Assembly (NCBI RefSeq): GCF_041624475.1
Contig: NZ_JBFJUX010000014.1
Location: forward strand, 31,229 to 95,228
DNA from: Litorivivens sp041624475
GTDB taxonomy: Bacteria > Pseudomonadota > Gammaproteobacteria > Pseudomonadales > Spongiibacteraceae
Direction of reading: 5' to 3'
Length of the DNA: 64,000 nucleotides
Positions 7,582 through 16,867 of the stretch are shown piece after piece. The notes under the pieces were generated by a model that saw only the letters and a program-made list of their open reading frames with translations, had not been told where the DNA came from and searched no databases. Every line of letters starts with the position of its first letter. Positions within the stretch are counted from its first letter, which is position 1. The position numbers were made by a program, and so were the translations under genes.

Positions 7582-8967
7582 TCAGCTGATTTTGCGCAGC
7601 CGGAAGTTGCGGCCCTTCAGTTTCCCCTTCGACAGTTTGTTAAAGGCCGGATTCACCTGATTGCGGGCAACCGCCAGATAGCTGCGGTTGTCGAAAATCT
7701 GAATTTTCCCAACGGCCTTGCCATCAATGCCGCCATCGCCGGTCAGGGCGCCGAGAATATCACCGGGGCGCAGCTTCTGTTTTTTACCGCCGTCAATCTG
7801 CAGGGTTACCATTGGGGGAATAGGCGGCTCTTTTTGCAGTGTGTGTTGGCCCGGCAGTCTCTGAGCGTCGGCGAGCGGGTCGACACTGATGTTCAGGCCG
7901 GCAACCTTGTGCGCCTCGCGCTGACTGAACAGCGTAAGTGCTAGACCGCTGTTGCCGGCGCGCCCGGTGCGGCCGACGCGGTGGGTGTGAACCTCGGGAT
8001 CGTGGGCGACCTGATAGTTGATAACCGCCGCCACATTGTCGATATCCAGCCCGCGCGCCGCGACATCCGTTGCTACCAGCACCGTGGCGCTCTTGTTGGA
8101 AAATCGAACCAGCATTTCATCGCGGTCGCGCTGTTCCAGATCGCCGTGCAAAGCCAGTACGCTGAAACCCCATTTTTCGAGCTGTTCGGCGACCGCCTTC
8201 ACTTCCTGGCGGGTATTGCAGAACACCACGGCGGATTCCGGCTGGAATTCCAGCAACAGCAGGCGCAATGCCGCGCGCCTGTCGTCGTTGCTATCTACCC
8301 TGTAAAAGTTCTCCGGGATGCTGTGATCGTCGTGGCTGGCATCCACGGTAATCATGACGGGATTGGTCAATACACGCTGTGCCATGGCCTGAATGGATTC
8401 GGGGTAGGTGGCGCTGAACAGCAGGTTCTGCCGCGCTTTGGGTAGCTGGGCAATGATCTTGTCGAGGGTTTCTTCAAACCCCATATCCAGCATGCGGTCG
8501 GCTTCATCGAGGACAAAACAACTGATATCCGCGGTTTTCAGCGAGCCCTTGCGCAGGTGTTCCTCAACCCGACCCGGTGTGCCGACAATGATATGGGCGC
8601 CGTGCTCCAGCGAGCCCAGTTGCGGGCCAAAGGGCGTGCCACCGCATAAAGTCAGTACCTTGATATTGTGGATGCCGCGGGCAAGGCGACGAATTTCCAC
8701 CGCAACTTGATCGGCCAGCTCGCGGGTGGGGCACAGCACCAGAGACTGAACGCGAAAGCGCTTAACCTCCAATCGGTTGAGCAGCCCCAGCCCGAAAGCG
8801 GCCGTTTTCCCCGAGCCGGTCTTGGCCTGGGCGATCACATCCTTGCCCGCCAGCACCAGCGGCAGGCTCTGGGCCTGAATCGGGGTCATGGTGGTGTAGT
8901 CCAGCGAGGACAGGTTTTCGACCAGCTCGGGGCGCAGTGTCAGTGATGCAAAAGCGGTGTTAGACAT
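7582..8967 (-). CDS. dbpA: ATP-dependent RNA helicase DbpA
   Basis: A 461-residue DEAD-box helicase. Motifs run in order: Q-motif TTMTPIQAQSLP, Walker A AKTGSGKTAAF, PTRELADQ, DEAD box LDEADRMLDMG, SAT, and HRVGRTGRAG. The C-terminal RNA-recognition domain (TLQIDGGKKQKLRPGDILGAL...IQIFDNRSYLAV) is the DbpA-specific domain that binds hairpin 92 of 23S rRNA and directs the enzyme to late 50S assembly. The start at 8967 (MSNTAFASL) is preferred over an upstream in-frame ATG at 9012, because homologues begin here and GGAG lies just upstream. Confidence 0.95.
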   Translation of the reverse strand: MSNTAFASLTLRPELVENLSSLDYTTMTPIQAQSLPLVLAGKDVIAQAKTGSGKTAAFGLGLLNRLEVKRFRVQSLVLCPTRELADQVAVEIRRLARGIHNIKVLTLCGGTPFGPQLGSLEHGAHIIVGTPGRVEEHLRKGSLKTADISCFVLDEADRMLDMGFEETLDKIIAQLPKARQNLLFSATYPESIQAMAQRVLTNPVMITVDASHDDHSIPENFYRVDSNDDRRAALRLLLLEFQPESAVVFCNTRQEVKAVAEQLEKWGFSVLALHGDLEQRDRDEMLVRFSNKSATVLVATDVAARGLDIDNVAAVINYQVAHDPEVHTHRVGRTGRAGNSGLALTLFSQREAHKVAGLNISVDPLADAQRLPGQHTLQKEPPIPPMVTLQIDGGKKQKLRPGDILGALTGDGGIDGKAVGKIQIFDNRSYLAVARNQVNPAFNKLSKGKLKGRNFRLRKIS

Positions 8968-9269
8968 GTTTAGATGAGCTCCACTGGGCAAAGGGCGGGG
9001 GCTGGCAGGCAATGTGACACGGGGAATTCCTTGCTGAGCGTAAGCCGGGAGCGAAGTGACTCCGGCAAATGGTGTGTTAAGAGGCCGGGGTGCATTGCGG
9101 CGTCCCGGGGGCGCTATCTTATCAGCGTCGGCCCCGAATAGCAGAGAATTTGGCGCAGCAGCGAGTTCTTGCCAGTTTTCGGGTGGTGGGGGAAGATGGC
9201 TGCAAAACCACGCAGCATGGCGGTATTGGAAAATGCCGTAGCCAATAACAAACGATAAAAGGTAATACC
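8968..9269. other. Intergenic region with no supported gene
   Basis: About 300 bp between the dbpA start and the next gene. Short open frames here have composition and residue content unlike real proteins. The dbpA promoter and that of the 9270 gene must lie here, but no confident boxes were seen. Confidence 0.5.
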
Positions 9270-9764
9270 ATGAGCTGGAGCCAGATCAGTGCCTTTGCCG
9301 ATATTCTTGGCGCAACTGCCGTTATTCTCTCGTTAATCTACCTGGCCTATCAGGTTAAGGATGCCCGCCGTTCCTTTGTGGCCGGAGCGCAGCAACAGCT
9401 GGGCGGTGACTTTTCCAGTTTTATGGAAAGTATCTGGTCTGACGAGGAGGTGTTTGACCTGTGGTATAAAGCGCTCAGCACGCCTGAGTCGTTGAGTGAA
9501 ACCGAGCGAACCCGCTTTGGCATGATTATGTTCTCGATGTTTGCGCACTTTTCTAACGTCTTTGAATTGGCGCGAGTCGATAGCAGTTTTCTGGAGCGCT
9601 ATGCGCCGGTGATGGACAGAATGCTATCGATGCCGCATATCCAGGGCTGGTGGCAGCGAAACGCCCATGGCTTTTCAGAGCGCTCTGAGTTCCGGCGCTA
9701 CATTGATGAGCAGGTGGCTGAACAATTGGGTAAGCCCAGGCATGAAGCGAGTAGGCCGGCGTAA
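9270..9764 (+). CDS. Hypothetical membrane-anchored protein
   Basis: A 164-residue protein with one N-terminal hydrophobic helix (residues about 8-28, ILGATAVILSLIYLAYQVK) followed by a soluble alpha-helical domain. Its layout resembles a widespread marine family of single-pass proteins whose soluble part contains W/F-rich helices (SFMESIWSDEEVFDLWYKAL; MPHIQGWWQRNAHGF). A GGTAA-type sequence near 9260 is a weak ribosome-binding site. No catalytic motif was recognised. It is a single gene convergent with the phosphatase-like gene at 9802. Confidence 0.7.
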   Translation: MSWSQISAFADILGATAVILSLIYLAYQVKDARRSFVAGAQQQLGGDFSSFMESIWSDEEVFDLWYKALSTPESLSETERTRFGMIMFSMFAHFSNVFELARVDSSFLERYAPVMDRMLSMPHIQGWWQRNAHGFSERSEFRRYIDEQVAEQLGKPRHEASRPA

Positions 9765-9801
9765 AGTCAGGACACTTCTAGATATTACAGCTTTGAATCA
9801 A

Positions 9802-10326
9802 CTATTTAGTTAGCGCGTCTCTTACTACCGGTTCCAGCCGGGTCAGCCCCCAGCGTTTGCCCTCAGCTATGGCGGCATCGACATTGCCGCTTTCCAGCCC
9901 ATGCTGAAGTGCGATCAGTGCGCCGACCCGATTGCCGCTGGCACAGTGGACCAGCGCGGGGTCTGCCCCTATCGATTGCAGTGTCTGCTTCAGCTTTTGC
10001 GCGTTGGCCGGCGTAATATCACCGGCGTCCGCCACAGGAATGCTGTGGTATTGCATGCCAAGCGATGAGACATAGGCGGCTTCATCCCAGTCCTGCTCCG
10101 GCTGGGGCCTAAGATTAACAATATGTTTTACGCCGAGTTCTGCCAGGGCGGCAAACTCATCGCGGCTGGGCTGGCCACTGCTAAAGATGTTTTCTGCCGG
10201 ATTGGCGATATTTTTAGTGCCACTGGCCAGCGCCGCTTCGCTATTGACCGTGCCGCCGTTTCCGCAGGCTGTTGTGCTCAGACACAGAATGGCAATAGCG
10301 ATCAATGTCGAGAATTTTTTGATCAT
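9802..10326 (-). CDS. Exported phosphatase-like protein (DUF442 / PTP-like family)
   Basis: A 174-residue protein with a signal peptide (MIKKFSTLIAIAILCLSTTAC). The Cys could be a lipoprotein site, although the box lacks the usual hydrophobic -3 residue. The mature part has the BLH/DUF442 features: FSSGQPSRDEFAALAELGVKHIVNLR, then the phosphate-binding loop LVHCASGNRVGAL with Cys and Arg in a C-x4-R arrangement, as in that family. A cysteine phosphatase role is inferred; the substrate is unknown, and periplasmic placement is unusual for this fold. Confidence 0.75.
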   Translation of the reverse strand: MIKKFSTLIAIAILCLSTTACGNGGTVNSEAALASGTKNIANPAENIFSSGQPSRDEFAALAELGVKHIVNLRPQPEQDWDEAAYVSSLGMQYHSIPVADAGDITPANAQKLKQTLQSIGADPALVHCASGNRVGALIALQHGLESGNVDAAIAEGKRWGLTRLEPVVRDALTK

Positions 10327-10384
10327 AGTGCGCTCTCCCCGGATTAACGTATATTGCTGCGATGAATGTCGGCGGTTCGTTCCA

Positions 10385-12958
10385 CTAGAAATTATGCCGT
10401 ATATCCAAGCCTACCATGCGCGGTTCGCCCCAGCTCTCATTAAAGGTGCCGGAGGAGTCGGCGACGGCAACCACACCGATACGGTAGCGTTTATCGGTCA
10501 GGTTTTTCGCCCACAGCGATACTGATGTGTCACCTGCGGGGTTTAGCCAGGTGACTCTGGCATCGTAAAGGGTATAAGCGGGCTGCCCGGCCAGTTCGGT
10601 GGATCGCTCAAAGGCGTCGTGAGAGCCGGGGTCGAAACCGTAGAAAATATCGCTTTTATAGCTGGCATCCGCGCGGGCTGTTATCAGCCCCCAATCTGGC
10701 GACCATTGGTACTGAATGCCCAGGGCTGCCGAGCGTTCTGGCGATACCGGAAATGTTTCGTGGGTTCTGTCCACAAAAACCTCCTGGCCGATCAGTGCGG
10801 AGGCCAGATCCAGCTCGGTAAACTCCAGATACTCATAATCATTTACGCTGAAGCTGGCATTGATTTGCAGGGCCGGGCTGGGTAACCAGAGGGCCTCAAG
10901 TTCCAGCCCTTGAATCCGCGATTGTCCTGCATTACCGAAAACCACCACGACATTTTGCTCGGAGTCTGCACCGACAGCGATAAGCTGCTGGTCTTCATAA
11001 TCCATCATGTAAATCGCGCCGTTAAGCCGCAAGCTGCGTTCAAAAGCGTCAATCTTAAAGCCTACCTCGTGATTGGTTACCACCTCAGGCTCAACCCGTT
11101 GTAGGCCATCCACGCCACGGGGTTCAAAAAAACCTGACTTAAAGCCACGGCTCCAGGTCGCGTAGAGTAGAGCACTGCTGAGAGGTGTGTCTTGGAGCCA
11201 GTCCTCCGACAAGCGATAGGACAGCGACAGCATCGGCGTACTTTGACGAAATGACTCTTCGCGCTCGTCCGTGCGTCCGCTGTCGGGGTCTATGGGGTAG
11301 TCATGCAATGCGTCACCGTCGGCATCCGGGAACAGTGAAGCTGCAATGCTTACCGGGTCATCCAGCCAACGCAAGGGGCCGAGATAGGGATAGAAGCCGC
11401 TGGCACCGGCACCAAAGGCGCCGGCACTTTGTGGGGCGCCAAAGACATTGCTGGCCAGAAGGCGATTGCCTATTTCGTCCATGTCGGCTTGCAGAGTGCT
11501 CAGCTGGGAGTGGCGTTTTTCATTGGTAAAGCGATAGCCGAGGGTGATTTCCAGCTGCTCTGTAAGGTCGTAAGAGGTCTGGGCAAAGAGCGCGGTGGTG
11601 GTGTTCTCGAGATCGAAGTCCGATATCACCAGAGGCGAACCAATAAATCCAACCAGCGGTATCGTGCCGGTCGGCGGGGGGCGGCTGGGGGGTGTACCCG
11701 TTGCCAGGTCGCCCAGTGTCGTGGAGTCGAGGCCGCGGAAGACATTCGACACGGTAAAGTTTTCGGTATTGGTTTCACGCATCGCAAACAGGCCTACGGT
11801 ATAGCGCAACGACTGCGAAGCGTTAGAGCCGTTGAACTGAAACTCGATACTGTAAGAACGGCGGTCGCTGTCCTCGGTATTGATATAGCTGCTCCAAAGG
11901 GCCGGACCACCGTCGGGGTCGCTGGCCTGGATTGGTCCTTCTTTTTCGCTGCGCAGTCCAACCACGGCCTTTAACTGTAGCAGCTCGCTTAGCTCCCACG
12001 TGGCGGTGGTGCCGAGCAAATAGGTATCCAGGTCCTTCTCCAGGCGAGGGTTGGGGCCCTGGTCGGCTTTCAGGTCACCCAGTCGTGCGCGGGAGTTGGC
12101 GTTACAGTTTTCTTCGAAGGCTGTCAGCTGTGATGGGTCGGTGTCGCCGGGGTGTGCTACCCAAAGGCCTTCGTAATACAGCGAGTCCTTGGTGGGAATG
12201 CGACAGTTTATACCCGCCAGGTTCTCCCGCACTTTTCCGACAAAGGTTTGAGTGTCGAGGCTGAAAGTGTCCGAGGGCTCCCAGCGGGTTTGAAACAGAA
12301 ACGACTGGCGGTCGTTGTTGGGGTTTCCACGCCCGCCCTGACCGATATTCTCAAAATAGCCGTCGTCTTTGGTCACGTGAATGGCGGTGCGAGTGAAAAA
12401 GGTATCAGTGATGGGAATATTGATGCCGGCTTTGAGGCGATGCAGATTGTAGCTGCCGGCGCCTAACTCCAAATAGGCCTCGTCACTGTCATCGGGTTTT
12501 CGCAGGCTCACGACCATGGCGCCGCCGGTCGTGTTCTTTCCAAACAGAGTTCCCTGAGGGCCGCGCAGCACCTGGATGCTGGCAATATCTACCGTATCGA
12601 GAAGCTGGCCGTCTGAGCGAGGTAGAAAAAGGTCGTCGAGATAGACGCCTACGGTGGGGTCCACCCGAGCGAAGCCCGTGCGCTCACCAATGCCACGGAT
12701 ATATATTTGATTGGCCTGCCCTTTGCGAATTTCCAGGCTTGGTACGGTTTTCGTTAGCTCTGCGGTATTGGCTATTCCGCGCTCACGGAGATCTTCGCCG
12801 CTGATGGCGCTGACCGCGATAGGAATATTCTGCATGCTTTCGCTGCGTTTTCGTGCGGTAACAAGCACTTCCTCCAATACGCCGGACGCAGCTAGGGTGT
12901 TGGCTGCAGGGACGGCAAATGCCATGGCCAATGTCAGAAATTGCAAGCGTTTAGTCAC
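10385..12958 (-). CDS. TonB-dependent outer-membrane receptor
   Basis: An 857-residue receptor: signal peptide about 1-24, TonB-box-like EEVLVTARKRSES, plug domain about 45-155 (IPIAVSAISGEDL; VLRGPQGTLFGKNTTGGAM), then a 22-strand barrel ending in aromatic Phe (DIRHNF). The barrel contains SLSYRLSEDWL, ATWSRGFKSGFF and LWAKNLTDKRYRIG, typical of the large marine and sphingomonad receptor group with unknown organic substrates. No Fur box is visible upstream. A loop DADGDALHDYPIDPDSG resembles a calcium-binding DxDxD loop, and another loop contains a PPP run. No neighbouring gene identifies the ligand. Confidence 0.92.
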   Translation of the reverse strand: MTKRLQFLTLAMAFAVPAANTLAASGVLEEVLVTARKRSESMQNIPIAVSAISGEDLRERGIANTAELTKTVPSLEIRKGQANQIYIRGIGERTGFARVDPTVGVYLDDLFLPRSDGQLLDTVDIASIQVLRGPQGTLFGKNTTGGAMVVSLRKPDDSDEAYLELGAGSYNLHRLKAGINIPITDTFFTRTAIHVTKDDGYFENIGQGGRGNPNNDRQSFLFQTRWEPSDTFSLDTQTFVGKVRENLAGINCRIPTKDSLYYEGLWVAHPGDTDPSQLTAFEENCNANSRARLGDLKADQGPNPRLEKDLDTYLLGTTATWELSELLQLKAVVGLRSEKEGPIQASDPDGGPALWSSYINTEDSDRRSYSIEFQFNGSNASQSLRYTVGLFAMRETNTENFTVSNVFRGLDSTTLGDLATGTPPSRPPPTGTIPLVGFIGSPLVISDFDLENTTTALFAQTSYDLTEQLEITLGYRFTNEKRHSQLSTLQADMDEIGNRLLASNVFGAPQSAGAFGAGASGFYPYLGPLRWLDDPVSIAASLFPDADGDALHDYPIDPDSGRTDEREESFRQSTPMLSLSYRLSEDWLQDTPLSSALLYATWSRGFKSGFFEPRGVDGLQRVEPEVVTNHEVGFKIDAFERSLRLNGAIYMMDYEDQQLIAVGADSEQNVVVVFGNAGQSRIQGLELEALWLPSPALQINASFSVNDYEYLEFTELDLASALIGQEVFVDRTHETFPVSPERSAALGIQYQWSPDWGLITARADASYKSDIFYGFDPGSHDAFERSTELAGQPAYTLYDARVTWLNPAGDTSVSLWAKNLTDKRYRIGVVAVADSSGTFNESWGEPRMVGLDIRHNF

Positions 12959-13146
12959 AGTGAGAGAACCTCTTTCAGCGATGCTTTCTTATGGTTATGT
13001 CGCTATCGTAGAGTGGCACGACATTGCGTGGGTGACAATTGCGTAACCTATGCACATGGCCTGTCCGCGCAGGCAGACGGTTAGCGACGCTTCCGGGGTG
13101 TTATGCTTGGGGTGGTAGAGGCCCGATTATTCGGTGCGGGGGACGT

Positions 13147-13518
13147 ATGCATTCAGAGCATGTAACGCCACATACTAACGGTAGTGTGCTGTCCTTGCGC
13201 GACAGCCGGCTGTTTCGTGTGGAGATGCATATTCTGCAAAACGATGACACCAGCTATAGTCTGGTGGCCCTATCGGGGGAAGAGGCGGCACGGTCCGGTC
13301 TGCGCACAAAAACTCAGGGGCCCTATCAGGTGCGTGAGCTCGCGGTGGCAGCGCGAGCAGCTATTGCCCAGGCCTTGATCCGCAGCGGCTACCAGATTCT
13401 GAATGACGAGATGCCGCCCCAGTGGCGCCTCATCGCCCAAAGAGAGATAAGACAGATTCGCGAGCTGCGTCGACACAATACCCCCGACTGCAGCTTTGAT
13501 CCCAAAGACGTGTATTGA
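13147..13518 (+). CDS. Hypothetical cytoplasmic protein
   Basis: A 123-residue protein. The start at 13147 (MHSEHVTPH) is chosen because upstream in-frame residues look like untranslated sequence and GGGGGA precedes this ATG. It has no membrane segment or signal peptide. The C-terminal half is basic (RLIAQREIRQIRELRRHN). The central region (LRTKTQGPYQVRELAVAARAAIAQAL) is predicted helical. The family is not recognised. It lies between the TonB receptor promoter region and the monooxygenase operon. Confidence 0.6.
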   Translation: MHSEHVTPHTNGSVLSLRDSRLFRVEMHILQNDDTSYSLVALSGEEAARSGLRTKTQGPYQVRELAVAARAAIAQALIRSGYQILNDEMPPQWRLIAQREIRQIRELRRHNTPDCSFDPKDVY

Positions 13519-13704
13519 CTCCATCCCGGAGAAAACCCCGCCATTAACAAGCTGTAACGCGGACTTTGTTGTTGGTTTCCCGCTTCCTCTATAAAATTCT
13601 TACACACGTGTTACCTTTTTTGCTGGGCTTGCGTAGAGGTGGTGCCATTCCCGTATTCGCTTAAAGCCTGCCGCCACTATTGTCTTTTAACCAGGGTTTG
13701 CTGC

Positions 13705-15162
13705 ATGCCGTCTGAACACACATTACGCATCGCGATTATCGGTGCCGGGCCCGCAGGTATTGCCGCGGGTAAAGAACTGTTGGATAAGGGCTTTTCCAAC
13801 TTCACTATCTTTGACGCGCTGGACGCGCCGGGAGGCACCTGGCGCCTGCACAATTACCCGGGGCTGGCCTGCGACGTCTGGGCTCATTCCTATACCTTCT
13901 CCTATGCCCCCAACCCGGACTGGTCGGAAAGCTTTGTCGGCCATGCCGAGATTCAAGCCTATCTGGCTCGCTGTGCCAGCGACTTTGGTCTTGACCCGCA
14001 CATCAAACTCAATACCCGCATCAACAGTGCCCACTATCAGCCCGACGGGCGATGGGTTCTAACCACAGCGAGTGGCGAAAGCGATACCTTTGATGCGGTT
14101 ATCAATGCAATGGGCAATCAGCATACCCCGCTCTACCCCAATGTGCCGGGTCTCGACGTATTTAAAGGCGATAGCTGGCACGGCACCCGCTGGAATCATG
14201 ATGTTGACCTGACCGGCAAGCGTGTCGTGGTGGTGGGCTCTGCCGCCAGCGCGGTACAGATCGTGCCAAATGTCGCCAAGGTGGCCGGGCACCTGACGGT
14301 ACTGCAGCGATCGGCCAACTGGATAATGCCCCGCCGCAACAAGCCTTATTCCGCCTTGCAGCGCAAACTGTTCAAGCGCTTTCCCTTCCTGTTAACGCTG
14401 ATTCGCAAATGGCAGGGGCTGTTGATGGGGCAGGTGGAGTATGCCGTTACCATTGGGCACAAACGGCAGGAACAGTTTGAGAACATGGTTAAAAACTTCA
14501 TCCGCAAAGCGGTTGATGATCCCGCCCTGCAGGAAGTGCTGGTTCCGGATACGCCCTACGGCTGCAAGCGCGGCCTGGTGTCGGATGATTTTTACCCGGC
14601 ACTCAATCGCGACAATGTCGACCTGGTCGCTGAAGGTCTTAAGGAAGTGACCGCTAAGGGTATTATGACGGCGAGTGACAAAGCGATAGACGCCGACGTC
14701 ATTGTTTACTGTACCGGCTATCGGATACAGGACTTTGATCGCATTGAAGTGGTGGGCGTCGATGGCAAGGTGATGGGCGATGTGATGGCTCAGGATCCGC
14801 GCTCGCACAAAGGTATTGCGGTGCCGGACTTTCCCAATTACTTCTTCGCGGTTGGCCCGAATGGATTGGTTCTGAACGTTTCATATTTTTTGACCGTTGA
14901 GCAGAATGTGGAAACGATTGTTCGCCTATTGGCTGAGTTGCAGCGCAGCGGTAAAAAGACCCTGAACGTAAAACGCGAGGCCTTTGAACAGTATAACCAG
15001 TGGATGGCAGAGCGCTTTGCACGTTTTTCCTGGGGTGCCAGTACCTGCAACAGTTACTACCGCGACGCCTCCGGGCACGCACCTTTTCTGTTCCCCGGTA
15101 ATTTCAAGGAATACCAGCAACTGCAGAAGCAAAGCACGTTGTCAGATTACGAGTTGGCTTGA
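13705..15162 (+). CDS. Flavin-containing monooxygenase, Baeyer-Villiger type
   Basis: A 485-residue class B flavoprotein monooxygenase. The FAD-binding GAGPAGIAAGKELL lies near residue 11, the NADPH-binding GSAASAVQIVP near residue 172. Between them, FKGDSWHGTRW matches the type I Baeyer-Villiger fingerprint FxGxxxHxxxW. The enzyme would insert oxygen next to a ketone, or oxidise a heteroatom, using NADPH and O2. An SDR follows after 11 bp, and alcohol-to-ketone-to-ester pathways often pair these two. The start at 13705 (MPSEHTLRIAIIGAG) fits the usual N-terminus; the upstream in-frame ATG would add 22 atypical residues. Confidence 0.92.
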   Translation: MPSEHTLRIAIIGAGPAGIAAGKELLDKGFSNFTIFDALDAPGGTWRLHNYPGLACDVWAHSYTFSYAPNPDWSESFVGHAEIQAYLARCASDFGLDPHIKLNTRINSAHYQPDGRWVLTTASGESDTFDAVINAMGNQHTPLYPNVPGLDVFKGDSWHGTRWNHDVDLTGKRVVVVGSAASAVQIVPNVAKVAGHLTVLQRSANWIMPRRNKPYSALQRKLFKRFPFLLTLIRKWQGLLMGQVEYAVTIGHKRQEQFENMVKNFIRKAVDDPALQEVLVPDTPYGCKRGLVSDDFYPALNRDNVDLVAEGLKEVTAKGIMTASDKAIDADVIVYCTGYRIQDFDRIEVVGVDGKVMGDVMAQDPRSHKGIAVPDFPNYFFAVGPNGLVLNVSYFLTVEQNVETIVRLLAELQRSGKKTLNVKREAFEQYNQWMAERFARFSWGASTCNSYYRDASGHAPFLFPGNFKEYQQLQKQSTLSDYELA

Positions 15163-15173
15163 GGATAATAAAT

Positions 15174-16022
15174 ATGCAGGATTTTAATGGTAAAACCGCC
15201 GTCGTCACGGGCGCGGCCAATGGTATCGGTCTGGAACTGGCGAAGATTTTCGCAGAGCAGGGGATGAATGTTGTACTGGCAGACATCGAACAGCAGCGGC
15301 TGGATTCGGCTGTTAGAGAAGTCGCAGCGCTGGGCGTGGAGGCAATAGGTGTTGTTACCGATGTTGGGCTAAGCGCGTCGGTAGAGTCGCTGTGCAAGAC
15401 CGCCGTCGAGCGTTTTGGCGGTGTGCAGGTTTTGTGCAACAACGCAGGGGTTTATACGGGCGGTTTGCTCTGGGAGCAGACAGAAGACGATTTTGAATGG
15501 CTGATGCGGGTAAATCAGTGGGGTATTGTTCACGGTATCCGCCACTTCGTGCCGCAGATGATTGCCCAGGGTGACGAGTGTCATATCGTCAATACTTCCT
15601 CTATGGCCTCAATGTGCACACTGCCCTTTGCCGGTATTTATCATATGACCAAACACGCAGCCTTGGCTGTCAGTGAATGTCTGTTTCATGAATTGGCGAT
15701 GATGGCGCCGCAGATCCATGTGTCCTGTTTGTGTCCGGAACTGTTCAATACCGGCATTGCACAGTCGGGGCGTAATCGCCCGGCCGAGCTGGCGGCAGAA
15801 AACGATAACGAGATGCACAGAATGTCGATGGATGCCATTACCAGCGCGACCGCTAGCTCGCAACACCCGCGCGTGCTCGCTGAACGGGTTCTTCAGGCAA
15901 TCAAGGATGACGTGTTTTATATTCTGCCGCCTGAGGACAATCCCTGGAATGCGACCGCAAATACTCGTTTGGACGATATTCGCCTGCGTCGCAATCCGAC
16001 GTTCGCACCACCGGCCATCTAG
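15174..16022 (+). CDS. Short-chain dehydrogenase/reductase (SDR)
   Basis: A 282-residue classical SDR: cofactor motif TGAANGIGLELAK, NNAG, catalytic Ser in NTSSMASM and the YHMTKHA Tyr-x3-Lys. Asp in LADIEQQRL suggests NAD preference. GAGGATAATAAAT precedes the ATG at 15174; it begins 11 bp after the monooxygenase stop. It probably oxidises an alcohol to the ketone used by the upstream enzyme, or reduces the reverse reaction; substrate is inferred only from context. Confidence 0.9.
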   Translation: MQDFNGKTAVVTGAANGIGLELAKIFAEQGMNVVLADIEQQRLDSAVREVAALGVEAIGVVTDVGLSASVESLCKTAVERFGGVQVLCNNAGVYTGGLLWEQTEDDFEWLMRVNQWGIVHGIRHFVPQMIAQGDECHIVNTSSMASMCTLPFAGIYHMTKHAALAVSECLFHELAMMAPQIHVSCLCPELFNTGIAQSGRNRPAELAAENDNEMHRMSMDAITSATASSQHPRVLAERVLQAIKDDVFYILPPEDNPWNATANTRLDDIRLRRNPTFAPPAI

Positions 16023-16036
16023 AGGAGAAACACGCA

Positions 16037-16447
16037 ATGGGAAAAAAGATTACCGGCGGCTGCCATTGCGGTCAGTTTCGCTATGAAACCACGTCCGAGT
16101 TGATCGCGCCGCACTATTGCCACTGCGCTGACTGCCGCAAACTCTACGGTGCAGTGGGCGCGGGTTTTGTGGTCATTGAGGAGCAGACGTCAATGACCGG
16201 CGATGTTTCCGTGTATGAAAGCGAGGGTGACTCGGGTAATCGAAAGCAGCATTTATTTTGCGGTGTTTGTGGCACGCCGATTGGCGAGCGGGTAGACGCC
16301 TATCCCGGAACCCTTGTGTTCACCCCGGGCACGCTGGACGAACCGACAGCCTTTGTCCCCGAGGCGCATTTCTGGGTCAGTCGCAAAGCGCCCTGGACGC
16401 GGCTGGACGATGGGCTAGCACAGCTGGAAACGCAGCCCGAAGGTTGA
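16037..16447 (+). CDS. GFA / CENP-V family zinc protein
   Basis: A 136-residue protein with the glutathione-dependent formaldehyde-activating fold: GGCHCGQFRYET, HYCHCADCRKLYGA and LFCGVCGTPIGER, giving the Cys sets that bind two zinc ions. AGAGGAGAAA at 16021-16030 is a strong ribosome-binding site, 14 bp after the SDR stop. Many members are annotated as formaldehyde-activating without evidence, so a precise reaction should not be assigned. It is the third gene of the monooxygenase operon. Confidence 0.88.
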   Translation: MGKKITGGCHCGQFRYETTSELIAPHYCHCADCRKLYGAVGAGFVVIEEQTSMTGDVSVYESEGDSGNRKQHLFCGVCGTPIGERVDAYPGTLVFTPGTLDEPTAFVPEAHFWVSRKAPWTRLDDGLAQLETQPEG

Positions 16448-16480
16448 GGTGGAGCAGGCAAGGCTTGTGGTGCGCCAATT

Positions 16481-16504
16481 CATATGCGAATATCCACATA
16501 TATG
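16481..16504. promoter_or_regulatory. Candidate ArsR operator
   Basis: CATATG...CATATATG, with ATATG-N10-CATAT as an inverted repeat, lies 14 bp before the arsR ATG in an AT-rich patch (16478-16520) that contrasts with its surroundings. ArsR-family repressors bind such AT-rich 12-2-12-like dyads over their own promoters. Assignment rests on position. Confidence 0.45.
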
Positions 16505-16517
16505 GAAAAGTGAATAT

Positions 16518-16847
16518 ATGTCGCCGCTTACCTTTTTTAAATGCCTGTCAGACGACACTCGCCTGAAATCCCTGTTGCTCATTGAGGCGGTGGGAGAGGC
16601 CTGTGTGTGCGACCTGATGGACGCCTTGACGCTGGATCAGCCCAAGATATCCCGCCATCTGGCGGAGCTGCGTAAATGCGGCATTGTTCAGGATGAGCGC
16701 CGGGGCAAGTGGGTTTACTACCGGCTGCACCCCGAGTTACCGGCTTGGGCGCGGGAGGTGCTCGCCAGTGCCGCTGAGCACAACCCGGACTACTTCCAAA
16801 GTGCGCTTTCCCGTATTAAAGGCCTGCTCTCGGCGCGCTGTTGTTAA
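16518..16847 (+). CDS. arsR: ArsR-family arsenical-responsive repressor
   Basis: A 109-residue winged-helix repressor closely resembling the E. coli plasmid type: LTFFKCLSDDTRLKSLLLI, GEACVCDLMDAL, DQPKISRHLAELRKCGIV, GKWVYYRLHPELPAWA. The As(III)-sensing CxC pair is present (CVC), while the third Cys of the E. coli protein is Met. The start at 16518 follows the family N-terminus. It should repress arsC-arsH and itself until arsenite or antimonite binds. Confidence 0.93.
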   Translation: MSPLTFFKCLSDDTRLKSLLLIEAVGEACVCDLMDALTLDQPKISRHLAELRKCGIVQDERRGKWVYYRLHPELPAWAREVLASAAEHNPDYFQSALSRIKGLLSARCC

Positions 16848-16867
16848 AGCCAAAAACGGAAGACCCT

